A stretch of 16,741 nt of DNA from NCBI GenBank assembly GCA_026770585.1, contig MU646446.1, positions 172,442-189,182 on the forward strand, given 5' to 3'. The notes below the pieces were generated by a model. That model saw only the letters and a program-made list of their open reading frames with translations, searched no databases and was not told the origin of the DNA. Numbering within the stretch: position 1 is the first letter of the stretch; each line of letters starts with the position of its first letter. Below, in pieces: positions 1-7,163 of the stretch. This stretch comes from Baffinella frigidus. Lineage: Eukaryota; Cryptophyceae; Cryptomonadales; Baffinellaceae. A program made the translations under genes and the position numbers.

Positions 1-74
1 GTGAGGAGGGCGGCGACGGGGAGGGCGGCGATGTCGAGGCCGAGTGCCAGGTCGACTTCAAGCCGCTCATCGAG
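1..74 (+). CDS. RANBP1: RanBP1 exon 1 (partial, acidic N-terminus)
   Basis: The frame opens at base 3, with bases 1-2 completing an upstream codon. It encodes a Gly/Glu/Asp-rich stretch ending VDFKPLIE, which matches the FEP-(I/V) segment at the start of RanBD domains. The donor is GAG|GTGCGA at 75, phase 0. There is no in-frame ATG, so the start codon lies left of the window. Confidence 0.85.
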
Positions 75-3000
75 GTGCGAACCCCACCCCCGCGCGAGAC
101 GGTCCCGGAGCAGGAGAGATCCGAGCCCTCTCCAAAGCTTTGGGGAGCTGCCGCCGTCACCTCATCGCAGCGCGCGGAGGCGGTCCTCCGGAGGCGAGCA
201 GAGCGCTCGGTGGCTTTGGGTGTATGGTGGATCCTCGAAAGCGGGCCGGCCGCGGCTTCTGGGCAACCCGTGACGAGGAGCTCGTTTTGTTGCGTCCCGT
301 CGCCGTGGATTTTCAGGAGTTGCGGAGCTATCCTCCATGGCGCGTGCCGCTGCCTTCTCACCCTGGTTGGCCGGTTGTGTGCAGCTCCCGCCCGAGGTGG
401 TGACCAAGTCTGGCGAGGAGGATGAAGACGTGATCTTCAAGATGTAACTTCCTTCACCCACCTCCTCAAACCGGCGGCGCATGCGTCGTTGTTTGTACCT
501 CGGGCAGCGATCTTCGCTCTGCGCCCGACCACCTGTCTGAGCCGTCTGGCGGGAGCTGGTGGCGCGGAGGGGGCAGCGCCCTGGGGCTGCGATGCGGTGG
601 GGACGGACTGTCGGGTCTCCTGCCTGCATAATCATGATTATTTGCGAGTGGGTAGATTCGGTGTGAAGAGTTACGATGGGGGGGAGCACGCACGCGCCCC
701 AAGAAGGTTCATTAACCCGGGCAGTCGGTGTACATATACCACGACGCTACCCACTCCCATCAGGCGTTACACCGCGAAACGCTCAAGTTAGTCAAGAGTT
801 GCAGTGCTCCTCCGCTTTGCTCACATCCACCCGCTTGACCCCGCGTGGGTGTGTCCGACACGCGTGCTTCTCTTAGGCGGACGAAGCTTAACCCATGTGG
901 GTGTGTCTGACACACGCGCTTCTCTTAGGCGGACGAAGATCTTCCGGTTCAACGAGCCGACGAAGGAGTGGAAGGAGCGGGGGACGGGCGACGTGCGCTT
1001 CCTCAAGGGCAAGGAGGGCGAAAAGGTAAACCCCTAAACCCTGAACCCTCAGCCCCAAACCCTCAGCCCTAAACCCTAAACCCTCAGCCCTAAACCCTGA
1101 ACCCTAAACCCTCAATCCGGAAAAGGTGCGCTCCTGACCCCAGACCCCTAGCTCTGCCGCACTGGGGTTGATCGACTATTCTCAAGTTGACACGCTGGGT
1201 TTGCTGTACAAATCCGTTAACTGTGAAGCGGGAAGGAGCCGGGACTCACCAAATTTCTGAGCCCATATAGACCCAAAACATAACTAGGACCCCTCTGGAG
1301 ATACACCCTGCCCCGCATCCGTGTGCTCGCCTGCCCCCTTTCCTGCTGTGTCCTGTTTCCTGCAGATTTTCCCTGTGTCTTGCCGGTTTTTTTCGACGCA
1401 TGACCGTGGCGCTGCGGGGGTGCAGGTGCGTGTGCTGATGCGCGCGGAGAAGACTCTGCGCGTGCGCGCTAACCACCCGCGTAAGCTTCCCCCCCCGCCC
1501 CCCCCGCCCCTCTAGAGCCCCCTCCTTCTTACGTGGCGCTCCCCGTCCCCCATGCTTATCTCAGAAAAGGGATTCTAAAATCTGTTTTCTTAAGTCAATT
1601 CCCCTTCAAATATGTCAACTTATGCGTAGAGAAAAGAATAAGTTGACGAATTTGTGCAGGAATTGACTTAAGAACGGATTTTAGAATCCCTTTTTTGAGA
1701 TAAATGCACACCGCGTCGGCGGGGCACTGACCATGTAGCGGAATGTTGCAAGATTCAAAGAGTGGAAAAATTGCAACCACCCGCGTGAGCTTCCCTCCTC
1801 CCACCAGCCACCTGAAGAGAACCAAATCAGGGTGATGCAGCATGTGGTAAAAATCCCTGCAGACTAGAAGCTTCAGCCTTGAGTCTGCAGGGGAAATATT
1901 TTTTTTGCGATCGTTGGATTTGGTTCACTTCTGGTGGCTGGCGGGCCGCCCCCTCCTCCGAGCTCTGTCTCAGTCGGGTTGGCTGACTCTTCTCAAGTTG
2001 ACACGCTGTGGTTGTGGTACACGCCCGTCAACTTTGGAGCGGAAAAGGTCCCGGTCCGCCAAATTGGTCGAACCAAATCGACTGGGACAGAGCTGCAGGG
2101 GTACCTCGCTCATAAGAAACTGCCCCCCCCCTAGGGCCACCGTAGGGCCCTAAGCATAGGCATACTGTAGGGTCCTAGGGGGGTGCGGTTTCTTGTGAGC
2201 GAGGTACCCCTGTAGTCCTTGTTGCTTCCGCGGTCGCGGCTCGCCCCGTTCCTCGTTTCACAACGCGTCGGCGGGGCGCTGGCCATGTAGCGGAATCTTG
2301 CAAGATTGAAGGAGTGGAAGGATTCCGCTGCATCGTCAAACTGCGGTTTCTTGTTTCTTATACAGGATAGCGAATCCTTGCTGGTAACCACGCGCGCGTT
2401 TGACCGCCGGCTGTTTTATTTTATTACTGAATAAGGAGGTTGCGGTGCTGTGGTGGGGGTCATTAATTACGGTCTCTCTTCCCGGTGGCAGTCTCGCCGG
2501 AGTTGGAGACGAAAACAGGGGGTATGAGCTCCCTAGAGGCCCTGAACACCAAACACTCAACCCTGAACCCTGGTGGCAGTCTCGGCAGCGTTAACCCCTA
2601 AATCCTAAACCCCAAACACTAAACCCCAAACCCTGAAACCCTTTGCAGTGTCGGCGGCGCTGGAGCTGAAACCGCACGCGGGAAGCGACCGGTCCCGCCC
2701 GTCCCCGAGACTCTTGGAGGCAAACCTGATCTAGTGATTCTTGGAGCAAACTTGATCTAGTGATTCTTGCCCTCATCACTTGAATCAGCAGCCAACAGTG
2801 TCCTGAGCTCAGGCGGCACCCTGGGTGCTGCCCGTCCTCGAAGCTGTTGACTTATCCTGATGAATCGACTAATCCTGAGAGAAGCTGTTGAATCATCAGT
2901 CAACAGTGTTGCAGTTTTACTACGCCAGAGTTTTCCTGCAATGAAATGAGCCTTGCCGAGGTTTTTTAACACTCCCAGTGCAGCCCTTTCTGGTTCAGTT

Positions 3001-6000
3001 CACCATCAGAGGTTGAGAGGGGCGCGGGGAACGCCCACGCTCGTCTGCGCATCCCGGATCGAGCGAGTGAGCTTATGCAGCGTCTGAAATCTGAAAGCGA
3101 GTGCCCCGACTGTTACTTGAAACGGGCACGTTCTGTTCCGGTGCAGTGCCATAACCTTGTTCCGGGGGGGTTGTCAACCGGGGGGGGGACGGTGGGGGTG
3201 CATACATGGTGGTCGTATTGGTAGCAATTAAGGACTGTATCCCGAAAAGGTCGGTACCAGAAACGCTAGCAGAGTAATTAGTCCAGCGTGGACCGGGGCA
3301 CTCTTGTCTCCATGGAATTGCGGGGTGAGGCAGGGGAAGGCACCTCGATTGCTGACTGCCCAGTGGCATGTGGCACCTGCTCCCAGGGGTTCGTTCAGCG
3401 TCACCTTTCAGAGTTCAGGGCTGAACCCGACCCACACGGAGGACTGCGATGTTTCCAAGAACCCCAGAATCTGGGGGTCCCGTGATCAAATTTGTACCGA
3501 AAAATGGCCAAAATAGGACGACACTCCTTTTAAAATGAAGACCTCGTGGTCCACCGTGGGGAACCTAATCCCTAAACCCTAAACCCTAAACCCTAAACCC
3601 TAAACCCTAAACCCTAAACCCCACACCATATACAACAAACCTCGAACCCTAAACCCCGAACCCTGAACCCTACACCCTAAACACTCGACCTAACCCCTCA
3701 AAACTCTCACCAGGGCGTTCACGTACTTCACGCCGGACTGGTCGGAGGACCCGGAGACGGGGGTGGTGCAGCAGGAGAACGAGCTCTTCGCATTCCGCTT
3801 CGCCAACGCCGAAAGTAACCCCCCCCCACTGAAAATAAGTATTAAATAAACCCCAAATATCCAGTATGCATACGTGTATTCGTATATACGTATGTACGTG
3901 TATTCGTATATACGTAATTGTAGTGTATACGTATACTTCGCCCCGCAACATCCTAAACTCTTGAGACTGTCGGTACTGTTCACGTGTGTGGTGGCAATCA
4001 GACCAAACCCTAAACCCTATGCCCTATACCATATACCATATATACCATATACCATATCCATGTATCCATATACCATATGCCCTATACCATATACCCTGGG
4101 GGTGGTGCAGCAGGAGAACGAGCTCTTTGCCTTCCGCTTCTCGCCAACGCCGAAAGCAAGCGCTAAGCCCCAGACCCTGAATCTAATCCCGCCAGGTATT
4201 TGTTTTAAATGGTTGGGAGTTCCCCGAATCAACGAAATTTACTACACAATTGGCCAAATCAGTCGTGTCCAGCCCTGGACGTGACCAATTGTGTGGTAAA
4301 TTTCATGTATTCGGGGAACTCCCAACCATTTAAAACAAATACCTGGCGGGATGAAATCCTTCAAAAATTCTATAAACTCCCTACTGGAACCCCCCTTGCC
4401 GTATTTCGTTTGAATAGTGCGTCAGGAGGCACCAAGCGGCTCCAATTTCCGCAACATTCGGCACGACCGGTCACCTTTTGAAGTCCAAACCGCGCCGGTT
4501 GGAGCATATAAAATAGTTGTAGGCCCAGAAGCGCCTTTTAAACCCAAATCCATTTTACCCAACTCCGGGTTTCCGATTTTCAGTAGCCCTCTAACCGCAC
4601 AGTTAGTTGTACCGGTGTACAGTTAGGTGTACAGTGGTAGAGTTCGTTACAAAGGTGTACAGTTAGTTATACAGTTGTAGCGCGACTGCTTCGAGACAAG
4701 TGAGCCTCTCTACAGCGCGAGGGTCGAGTGGTCCTCAAAACGCCTCACGGCGAGTGCGGAGCAGTCACTAGAGCATCGGAGCATCCAGCCCGTCGATTAT
4801 ATCAACCGTTGATACCGGGGGACGAGTGGTCCATCCCGAGGCGGGCCTATCCATCCTGAGGCGGGCCTATCCATCCTGAGGCGGGCCTATCCATCCTGAG
4901 GCGGGCCTGTACCTCGGACTGTTGATGCCGTGAGCGGCTCAAGTATCGATCCTTGCACTAGCCTCTCACGATCTCAGCCGGCTTCGCCTCACCCATACCC
5001 CCTAGACCCTAGACCCTAGACCCTAGACCCTAGACCCTAGGCCCTAGACCCTAGACCCTAGGCCCTAGGCCCTAGGCCCTAAGCCCCCTGAACGTGCCTG
5101 TCCCGCTGCCCGCGCCTCCCACTGCCCACACTGGACGCAGCGTGGACTAAAGCATAGTCTGTGGGAGTGAGGGGTTTGGAAGAGGGCCCTTGTCTAATGA
5201 CAACACCTGTGCGCGTTCCTGGTTCGCTGTTCCGGGGAAAGCACGCTGTTACGGGGAACCCCGCGCGTCTCTGTGACAGATCGCGCTCGATCCTCACAGA
5301 GATGATGTTCAACTCCTCGACCATGATCTCACGAGTTGACCATCATCTCTGGGTTCGTCCTGTCGCGGAGGGCAGTACCATGCGAGATGGGTTCTGATAG
5401 GGGTGGCCTGTTCCTGGGTGCCTAAGAGCCCCCCAGAGACGGCGTGTGGCATAATCGCGAGTGACCCCTTCCACCGCGATGATGCGATGATTCGACCTGC
5501 CACGCACTTATCTCAGAAAACGAGTTCTAAAACTCGTTTTCTTAAGTCAATTCCCCTACAAATTTGTCAAGTTGTGCGGAAAGTAAAGAATGAGTTGACG
5601 AATTCGTAGGGGAATTGACTTAAGAAAACGAGTTTTAGAACTCGTTTTCTGAGATAAGCACGCCATGGTTGCCAGACACTCACGCTTGATGGGTGGAAGG
5701 GATTTCCTGAAGAAGCCATGCGTGGATAATCCAGATGCCCCTACGGACGGCGTACCGCGCCCACGGTGATGCACCTCAAAAGGCGAACTGGGTGTCGATG
5801 TGAGAGATTTTTTTCTCTCTTGGATGGTGTCGGTGCTGACGCGACGTGGCACCCCTAAATTCTAAGCCCGGAATCCTAAATCCTAAATCCCACACCCCTC
5901 CCGCAGACGCGCAGAAGTTCAAGGAGGCGTTCGAGAAGGTCCAGAAGGGGGGTGCCAAGGACATGACCGTCATCAAGCAGGTTGCGAGCCTCTCTTTTAG

Positions 6001-7163
6001 TCAAAACGGTTGACTGGTCCGGGTAAAGTTTGTCTGCAGGTGTGCTTCATTCCTTCCCCTTTTACGGAAACCGCTCAGGCTCCTGAACGTAACGCACCTA
6101 GTGGCGGAGTTCTATGACTCTCGTGCAATCTATCGTAGGTGCAGTGATGATATTGTGTTCGGTCCTGGTACAGCCCCCCTTTAGTCAACGCCGGTTGTTG
6201 ACTGGTACGCCGGTTGTTGACTGGTACGGTACAGCCCCCTTTTAGTCAACGCCGTTTTTTTACTGGTACTGCTGTACCGTCAGCAACTGAACCTGGCGGT
6301 GTTGGTACAGGGGTACCTCGTTCATCAGGAGGCGCACTCCCCCAGGACCCTACTGTAGGCCTATCTGAAGCCCTACGGTGGCTCAGGGGGGGGTGCGGCT
6401 CCTTATGAGCGAGGTACCCCTGTAGGCAACAACAGTTGGCTGATGGCAGGTTTGTCTTCTTTACTTCTTCTTTATTACTCTCGATACAGGTCCTAGAAAG
6501 GCCCTTTAGCCTTGAGTTGAGTGATACAATGTCTATGAGCCTCAAGAACGAGCCCGCACCGGAAATGAAAATACTACGTCAAAAGTCAACTTTCGTCTGC
6601 AGGGGGGTTGACTGAACCGGGCAGGGTGTGTACCGGGGCAGGAAATGAACCGGGCGGAGTTAGTACCAGGAGCATCTCTCATTCATCACAGGTCCAGGAC
6701 CCTCAGGTTTCTGCGACTGTTGACTAATCAGAGGGGTTTCTGGCGCTCAAGTGTAATGTTTCCTGGATTACAGGGGTACCTCGCTCATAAGAAACCGACC
6801 CCCCCTAGGACCCTACAGTAGGACCATGCCTAGGGCCCTATGGTGTCCTAAGGGGGGGGGCGGTTTCTTATGAGCGAGGTACCCCTGTAGTGACCGTCCA
6901 GGCACCAACAAAGCCTGCCTCGGTTCAGTCAACCGTCGTACGGGCGGCTTAGCCGGCTGCTACTGTCGCCCCTAACCCCTAATTCCTAAACCTGAAACCC
7001 TAAACCCTGAACCTCGAACCCTGAACCTCGAACCCTGAACCTCAAACCTCAAACCTCAAAACCTCAAACCTCAAAACCTCAAACCTGAAACCCTACTCAG
7101 GATGCCGCGGATGCAGAGAAGGCGGCGGAGAAGAAGGAGGAGAAGGTCGAGGACAAGAAGTGA
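1..7163 (+). CDS. RANBP1: Ran-binding protein 1 (RanBP1), 8 exons, 5' partial
   Basis: RanBP1 is a small, mainly cytoplasmic RanGTP-binding protein. It stimulates RanGAP and helps dismantle nuclear export complexes. Eight pieces join in phase: 1-74, 385-443, 929-1025, 1426-1480, 2649-2691, 3714-3814, 5907-5980 and 7101-7163. Every intron is GT-AG, and the joined frame has 187 codons and ends in TGA. Visible RanBD hallmarks, numbered in this partial protein, are FKPLIELPP near the start, [17 protein letters not shown] (about 34-51), [14 protein letters not shown] (57-70), [16 protein letters not shown] (78-93), [10 protein letters not shown] (100-109), ENELFAFRF (130-138) and NAENAQKFK (140-148). 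A Lys/Glu-rich tail ends the protein. Family members are about 200 residues, so only a short acidic N-terminus is missing to the left. The usual Trp-Val-Trp after GSDRA is replaced by FTYF. Introns are 71-2092 nt apart in size and carry MITEs and CCCTAAA arrays. Confidence 0.93.
385..443 (+). CDS. RANBP1: RanBP1 exon 2
   Basis: The acceptor is TGTGCAG|CTCCCG. The exon encodes [19 protein letters not shown] plus two bases (AT), and the donor is GAT|GTAACT (phase 2). The EEDE(D/E)-V-(I/L)FK motif is strongly conserved in RanBP1. Confidence 0.92.
876..928 (+). repeat. Tandem duplication of the exon 3 splice-acceptor region
   Basis: Bases 846-887 and 898-939 are near-identical, 52 bp apart. Both carry TGGGTGTGT, then CTTCTCTTAG, then GCGGACGAAG. 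Only the second copy runs on into exon 3. The first is a decoy acceptor followed by CTTAACCC. Confidence 0.85.
929..1025 (+). CDS. RANBP1: RanBP1 exon 3 (WKERGTG core)
   Basis: The first base completes a Met codon carried over from exon 2 (AT+G), giving FKMRTKIFRF. The core RanBD motif [10 protein letters not shown] follows. The donor is AAAAG|GTAAAC. The acceptor CTCTTAG|GCGGACGAAG has a near-identical decoy copy 52 bp upstream (876|877), which lacks the rest of the exon. Confidence 0.94.
1028..1115 (+). repeat. Telomere-like CCCTAAA/CCCTCAG array in RanBP1 intron 3
   Basis: This is a degenerate 7-bp array (CCCTAAA, CCCTGAA, CCCTCAG) starting two bases after the donor GT. It is on the same strand sense as the gene. 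Confidence 0.9.
1130..1255. repeat. Intron-3 copy of a duplicated block (pairs with ~1958-2080)
   Basis: The core TTCTCAAGTTGACACGCTG is shared with the segment near 1990. The similarity extends through CAAATCCGTTAACT versus CACGCCCGTCAACT. I estimate about 70% identity by eye. Exon 4 lies between the two copies. Confidence 0.75.
1426..1480 (+). CDS. RANBP1: RanBP1 exon 4
   Basis: The acceptor is GGTGCAG|GTGCGT (phase 0) and the donor CCGC|GTAAGC (phase 1). It encodes [18 protein letters not shown], matching the family segment that ends in the conserved Ala-Asn-His. The last bases of the exon and the donor recur, decayed, at about 1775-1800. Confidence 0.92.
1556..1703. mobile_element. MITE family B, copy 1 (148 bp, 4-bp TSD ATGC)
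   Basis: The terminal inverted repeats start TTATCTCAGAAAAGGGATTC and end with the complement (GGGATTCT...GAGATAA pattern). ATGC precedes at 1552-1555 and follows at 1704-1707, giving a 4-bp target duplication. The interior has nested palindromes (TTAAGTCAATTCC and its complement). It is non-coding and sits in RanBP1 intron 4. Confidence 0.85.
1711..1775. repeat. Duplicated intron block, copy 1 (pairs with ~2263-2330)
   Basis: GCGTCGGCGGGGC, CATGTAGCGGAAT and TTGCAAGATT occur in the same order in both blocks, with a few substitutions. The block is followed at 1775-1800 by a decayed copy of the exon 4 end and donor (AACCACCCGCGTGAGCTTCC). Confidence 0.8.
1798..1950. repeat. Inverted-repeat element with two nested stems
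   Basis: The outer arms are CCACCAGCCACCTGAAGAGA and its approximate complement near 1925-1948. The inner stem is CCCTGCAGACT (from about 1856) against AGTCTGCAGGG (about 1880). A MITE-like origin is likely. I see no clear target duplication. Confidence 0.6.
1958..2080. repeat. Intron-4 copy of the duplicated block (pairs with ~1130-1255)
   Basis: It shares TTCTCAAGTTGACACGCTG and downstream blocks with intron 3. It marks the second unit of a tandem duplication that once included exon 4. Confidence 0.75.
2096..2212. mobile_element. MITE family C, copy 1 (117 bp)
   Basis: The terminal repeat CAGGGGTACCTCGCTCATAA appears again, inverted, at the right end (GTGAGCGAGGTACCCCTG). The interior is a C-run, CTAGG...CCTAGG inner arms and a G-run, so the whole element can fold. 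The right flank is TA. The left flank is TG, so the TA duplication is imperfect here. Confidence 0.85.
2263..2330. repeat. Duplicated intron block, copy 2
   Basis: This is the second copy of the GCGTCGGCGGGGC...TTGCAAGATT block seen at 1711-1775. It lies after MITE C1. Confidence 0.8.
2590..2640 (+). repeat. Telomere-like array just upstream of exon 5
   Basis: The units are CCCTAAA, CCCCAAA and CCCTGAA variants ending eight bases before the exon 5 acceptor. A shorter patch (ACACTCAACCCTGAACCC) lies near 2553-2572. Confidence 0.85.
2649..2691 (+). CDS. RANBP1: RanBP1 exon 5 (43-nt micro-exon)
   Basis: The acceptor is CTTTGCAG|TG, directly after a telomere-like array. The exon supplies two bases that complete Leu, 13 codons reading [13 protein letters not shown], and two bases of an Arg codon. 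The donor CCG|GTCCCG is weak, but it is the one that keeps phase with exon 6 and yields the conserved GSDRA. This exon is easy to miss because of its size. Confidence 0.88.
2721..2767. repeat. Two tandem ~25-bp units (GATCTAGTGATTCTTG)
   Basis: CAAACCTGATCTAGTGATTC and CAAACTTGATCTAGTGATTC are adjacent. The downstream stretch 2780-2910 holds further short repeats (AGCTGTTGA, CAACAGTGT), but I find no exon between 2692 and 3565. Confidence 0.7.
3566..3700 (+). repeat. CCCTAAA array upstream of exon 6
   Basis: Perfect 7-bp CCCTAAA units run at about 3571-3622. Degenerate units (CCCTGAA, CCCCGAA, ACCCTAAAC) continue to about 3700, 14 bases before the exon 6 acceptor. This is the purest array inside the gene. 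Confidence 0.95.
3714..3814 (+). CDS. RANBP1: RanBP1 exon 6
   Basis: The acceptor CTCACCAG|GG follows a CCCTAAA array. The first base completes Arg. The exon encodes [14 protein letters not shown] and then [17 protein letters not shown], matching the (E)LLAIRFLNAE part of RanBD. The donor is GAAA|GTAACC (phase 1). A decayed copy of its 3' half lies at about 4096-4160. Confidence 0.93.
3860..3946. repeat. AT-rich tandem TACGTGTATTCGTATATACG repeat
   Basis: A unit of about 24 bp (TACGTGTATTCGTATATACG plus TATG) occurs twice, followed by a partial TATACGTATAC. Its composition differs sharply from the GC-rich surroundings. Confidence 0.75.
4010..4096 (+). repeat. CCCTATA/CCATATA variant heptamer array
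   Basis: Repeated CCATATA, CCCTATA and CCATATC units of about 7 bp look like a derived form of the CCCTAAA array. The array leads straight into the duplicated exon 6 fragment. Confidence 0.75.
4096..4160 (+). pseudogene. Decayed duplicate of RanBP1 exon 6 (3' half)
   Basis: GGGGGTGGTGCAGCAGGAGA and the next ~35 bases repeat exon 6 almost exactly. There is a 2-base insertion (CGCTTCTCGCCAAC versus CGCTTCGCCAAC) that breaks the frame, and the donor position GTAACC has become GCAAGC. Including it would shift the RanBP1 frame, so it is read as a dead exon copy inside intron 6. Confidence 0.85.
4188..4350. mobile_element. MITE family D, 163 bp with ~65-bp inverted repeats
   Basis: The left arm starts CCCGCCAGGTATTTGTTTTA and the right arm ends with its exact complement. 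About 65 bp pair with only a few mismatches, leaving a short loop around AGTCGTGTCCAGCCC. It is flanked by AT on both sides, a possible 2-bp duplication. There is no coding capacity. The near-identical arms suggest a young insertion in RanBP1 intron 6. Confidence 0.85.
4600..4680. repeat. Degenerate GTACAGTTAG tandem repeat
   Basis: GCACAGTTAGTTGTAC, GTACAGTTAGGTGTACAG and GTACAGTTAGTTATACAG occur in succession. No gene is seen around it. Confidence 0.65.
4831..4910. repeat. Four tandem 20-bp units CCATCCTGAGGCGGGCCTAT
   Basis: Four units run back to back with one to two changes. A single similar unit (CATCCACCCGAGGCGGGCCTA) lies at about 14154-14174 in the intron of the ubiquitin-like gene. 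Confidence 0.9.
4999..5088. repeat. CCCTAGA/CCCTAGG variant heptamer array
   Basis: About a dozen 7-bp units are CCCTAGA, shifting to CCCTAGG at the right end. It is a homogenised variant of the telomere-like CCCTAAA unit. Confidence 0.9.
5298..5350. repeat. Hairpin, 18-bp stems
   Basis: AGAGATGATGTTCAACTC pairs with GAGTTGACCATCATCTCT (one mismatch) around a 17-base loop. No other function is visible. The surrounding 5090-5500 holds no supported gene. Confidence 0.75.
5508..5657. mobile_element. MITE family B, copy 2 (150 bp, TSD GCAC)
   Basis: TTATCTCAGAAAACGAGTTC at the left matches an inverted copy ending TTTTCTGAGATAA at the right. GCAC flanks both ends (5504-5507 and 5658-5661). The left terminal segment contains its own palindrome (CGAGTTCTAAAACTCG). 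It lies in RanBP1 intron 6. Confidence 0.9.
5852..5892 (+). repeat. Degenerate CCTAAAT array upstream of exon 7
   Basis: CCCCTAAATTCTAAGC, AATCCTAAATCCTAAATCCC lies 14 bases upstream of the exon 7 acceptor, in sense orientation. Confidence 0.75.
5907..5980 (+). CDS. RANBP1: RanBP1 exon 7
   Basis: The acceptor is CCCGCAG|ACGCGCAG, after a degenerate CCTAAAT array. AC completes the Asn of NAENAQKFK, an almost invariant RanBP1 motif spanning the junction. The exon continues as a helix ([10 protein letters not shown]) and ends at CAG|GTTGCG (phase 0). Confidence 0.93.
6170..6270. repeat. Local duplications of GGTACAGCCCCC and GCCGGTTGTTGACTGGTAC
   Basis: GCCGGTTGTTGACTGGTAC occurs twice in tandem (19-bp unit). 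GGTACAGCCCCC(C)TTTAGTCAACGCCG occurs on both sides. A related TTTTAGTCAAAACGGTTGAC lies at about 5995-6015. Confidence 0.75.
6308..6422. mobile_element. MITE family C, copy 2 (TA-flanked)
   Basis: CAGGGGTACCTCGTTCATCA at the left and TGAGCGAGGTACCCCTG at the right, with TA on both outer sides. The inner arms have the family C layout (C-run, CAGGACC..., G-run). Located in RanBP1 intron 7. Confidence 0.88.
6771..6887. mobile_element. MITE family C, copy 3 (TA-flanked)
   Basis: CAGGGGTACCTCGCTCATAA at the left pairs with TTATGAGCGAGGTACCCCTG at the right. TA occurs on both sides. This is the best preserved copy here and is close to its likely consensus. Located in RanBP1 intron 7. Confidence 0.9.
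6969..7095 (+). repeat. Telomere-like array drifting to CCTCAAA, upstream of exon 8
   Basis: The array begins CCCCTAACCCCTAATTCC, passes through CCCTGAACCTCGAA units and ends in repeated ACCTCAA units, five bases short of the exon 8 acceptor CAG. Confidence 0.88.
7101..7163 (+). CDS. RANBP1: RanBP1 exon 8 (terminal)
   Basis: The acceptor is CTACTCAG|GAT, straight after an array of CCTAAAC/CCTCAAA units. It encodes a 20-residue Ala/Glu/Lys tail ending VEDKK, then TGA at 7161-7163. The end of this exon and the next ~25 bases recur at about 7342-7378. Confidence 0.88.
   Translation, partial: DAADAEKAAEKKEEKVEDKK

Noticed and set aside
162-689. Minus-strand 175-codon open frame over RanBP1 exon 2
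   Set aside because: It is a shadow of GC-rich sequence and overlaps a well-supported sense exon. No family is visible.
4209-4481. Open frames through MITE D and downstream
   Set aside because: Half of each lies inside a foldback element, and the rest shows no family or splice signals.
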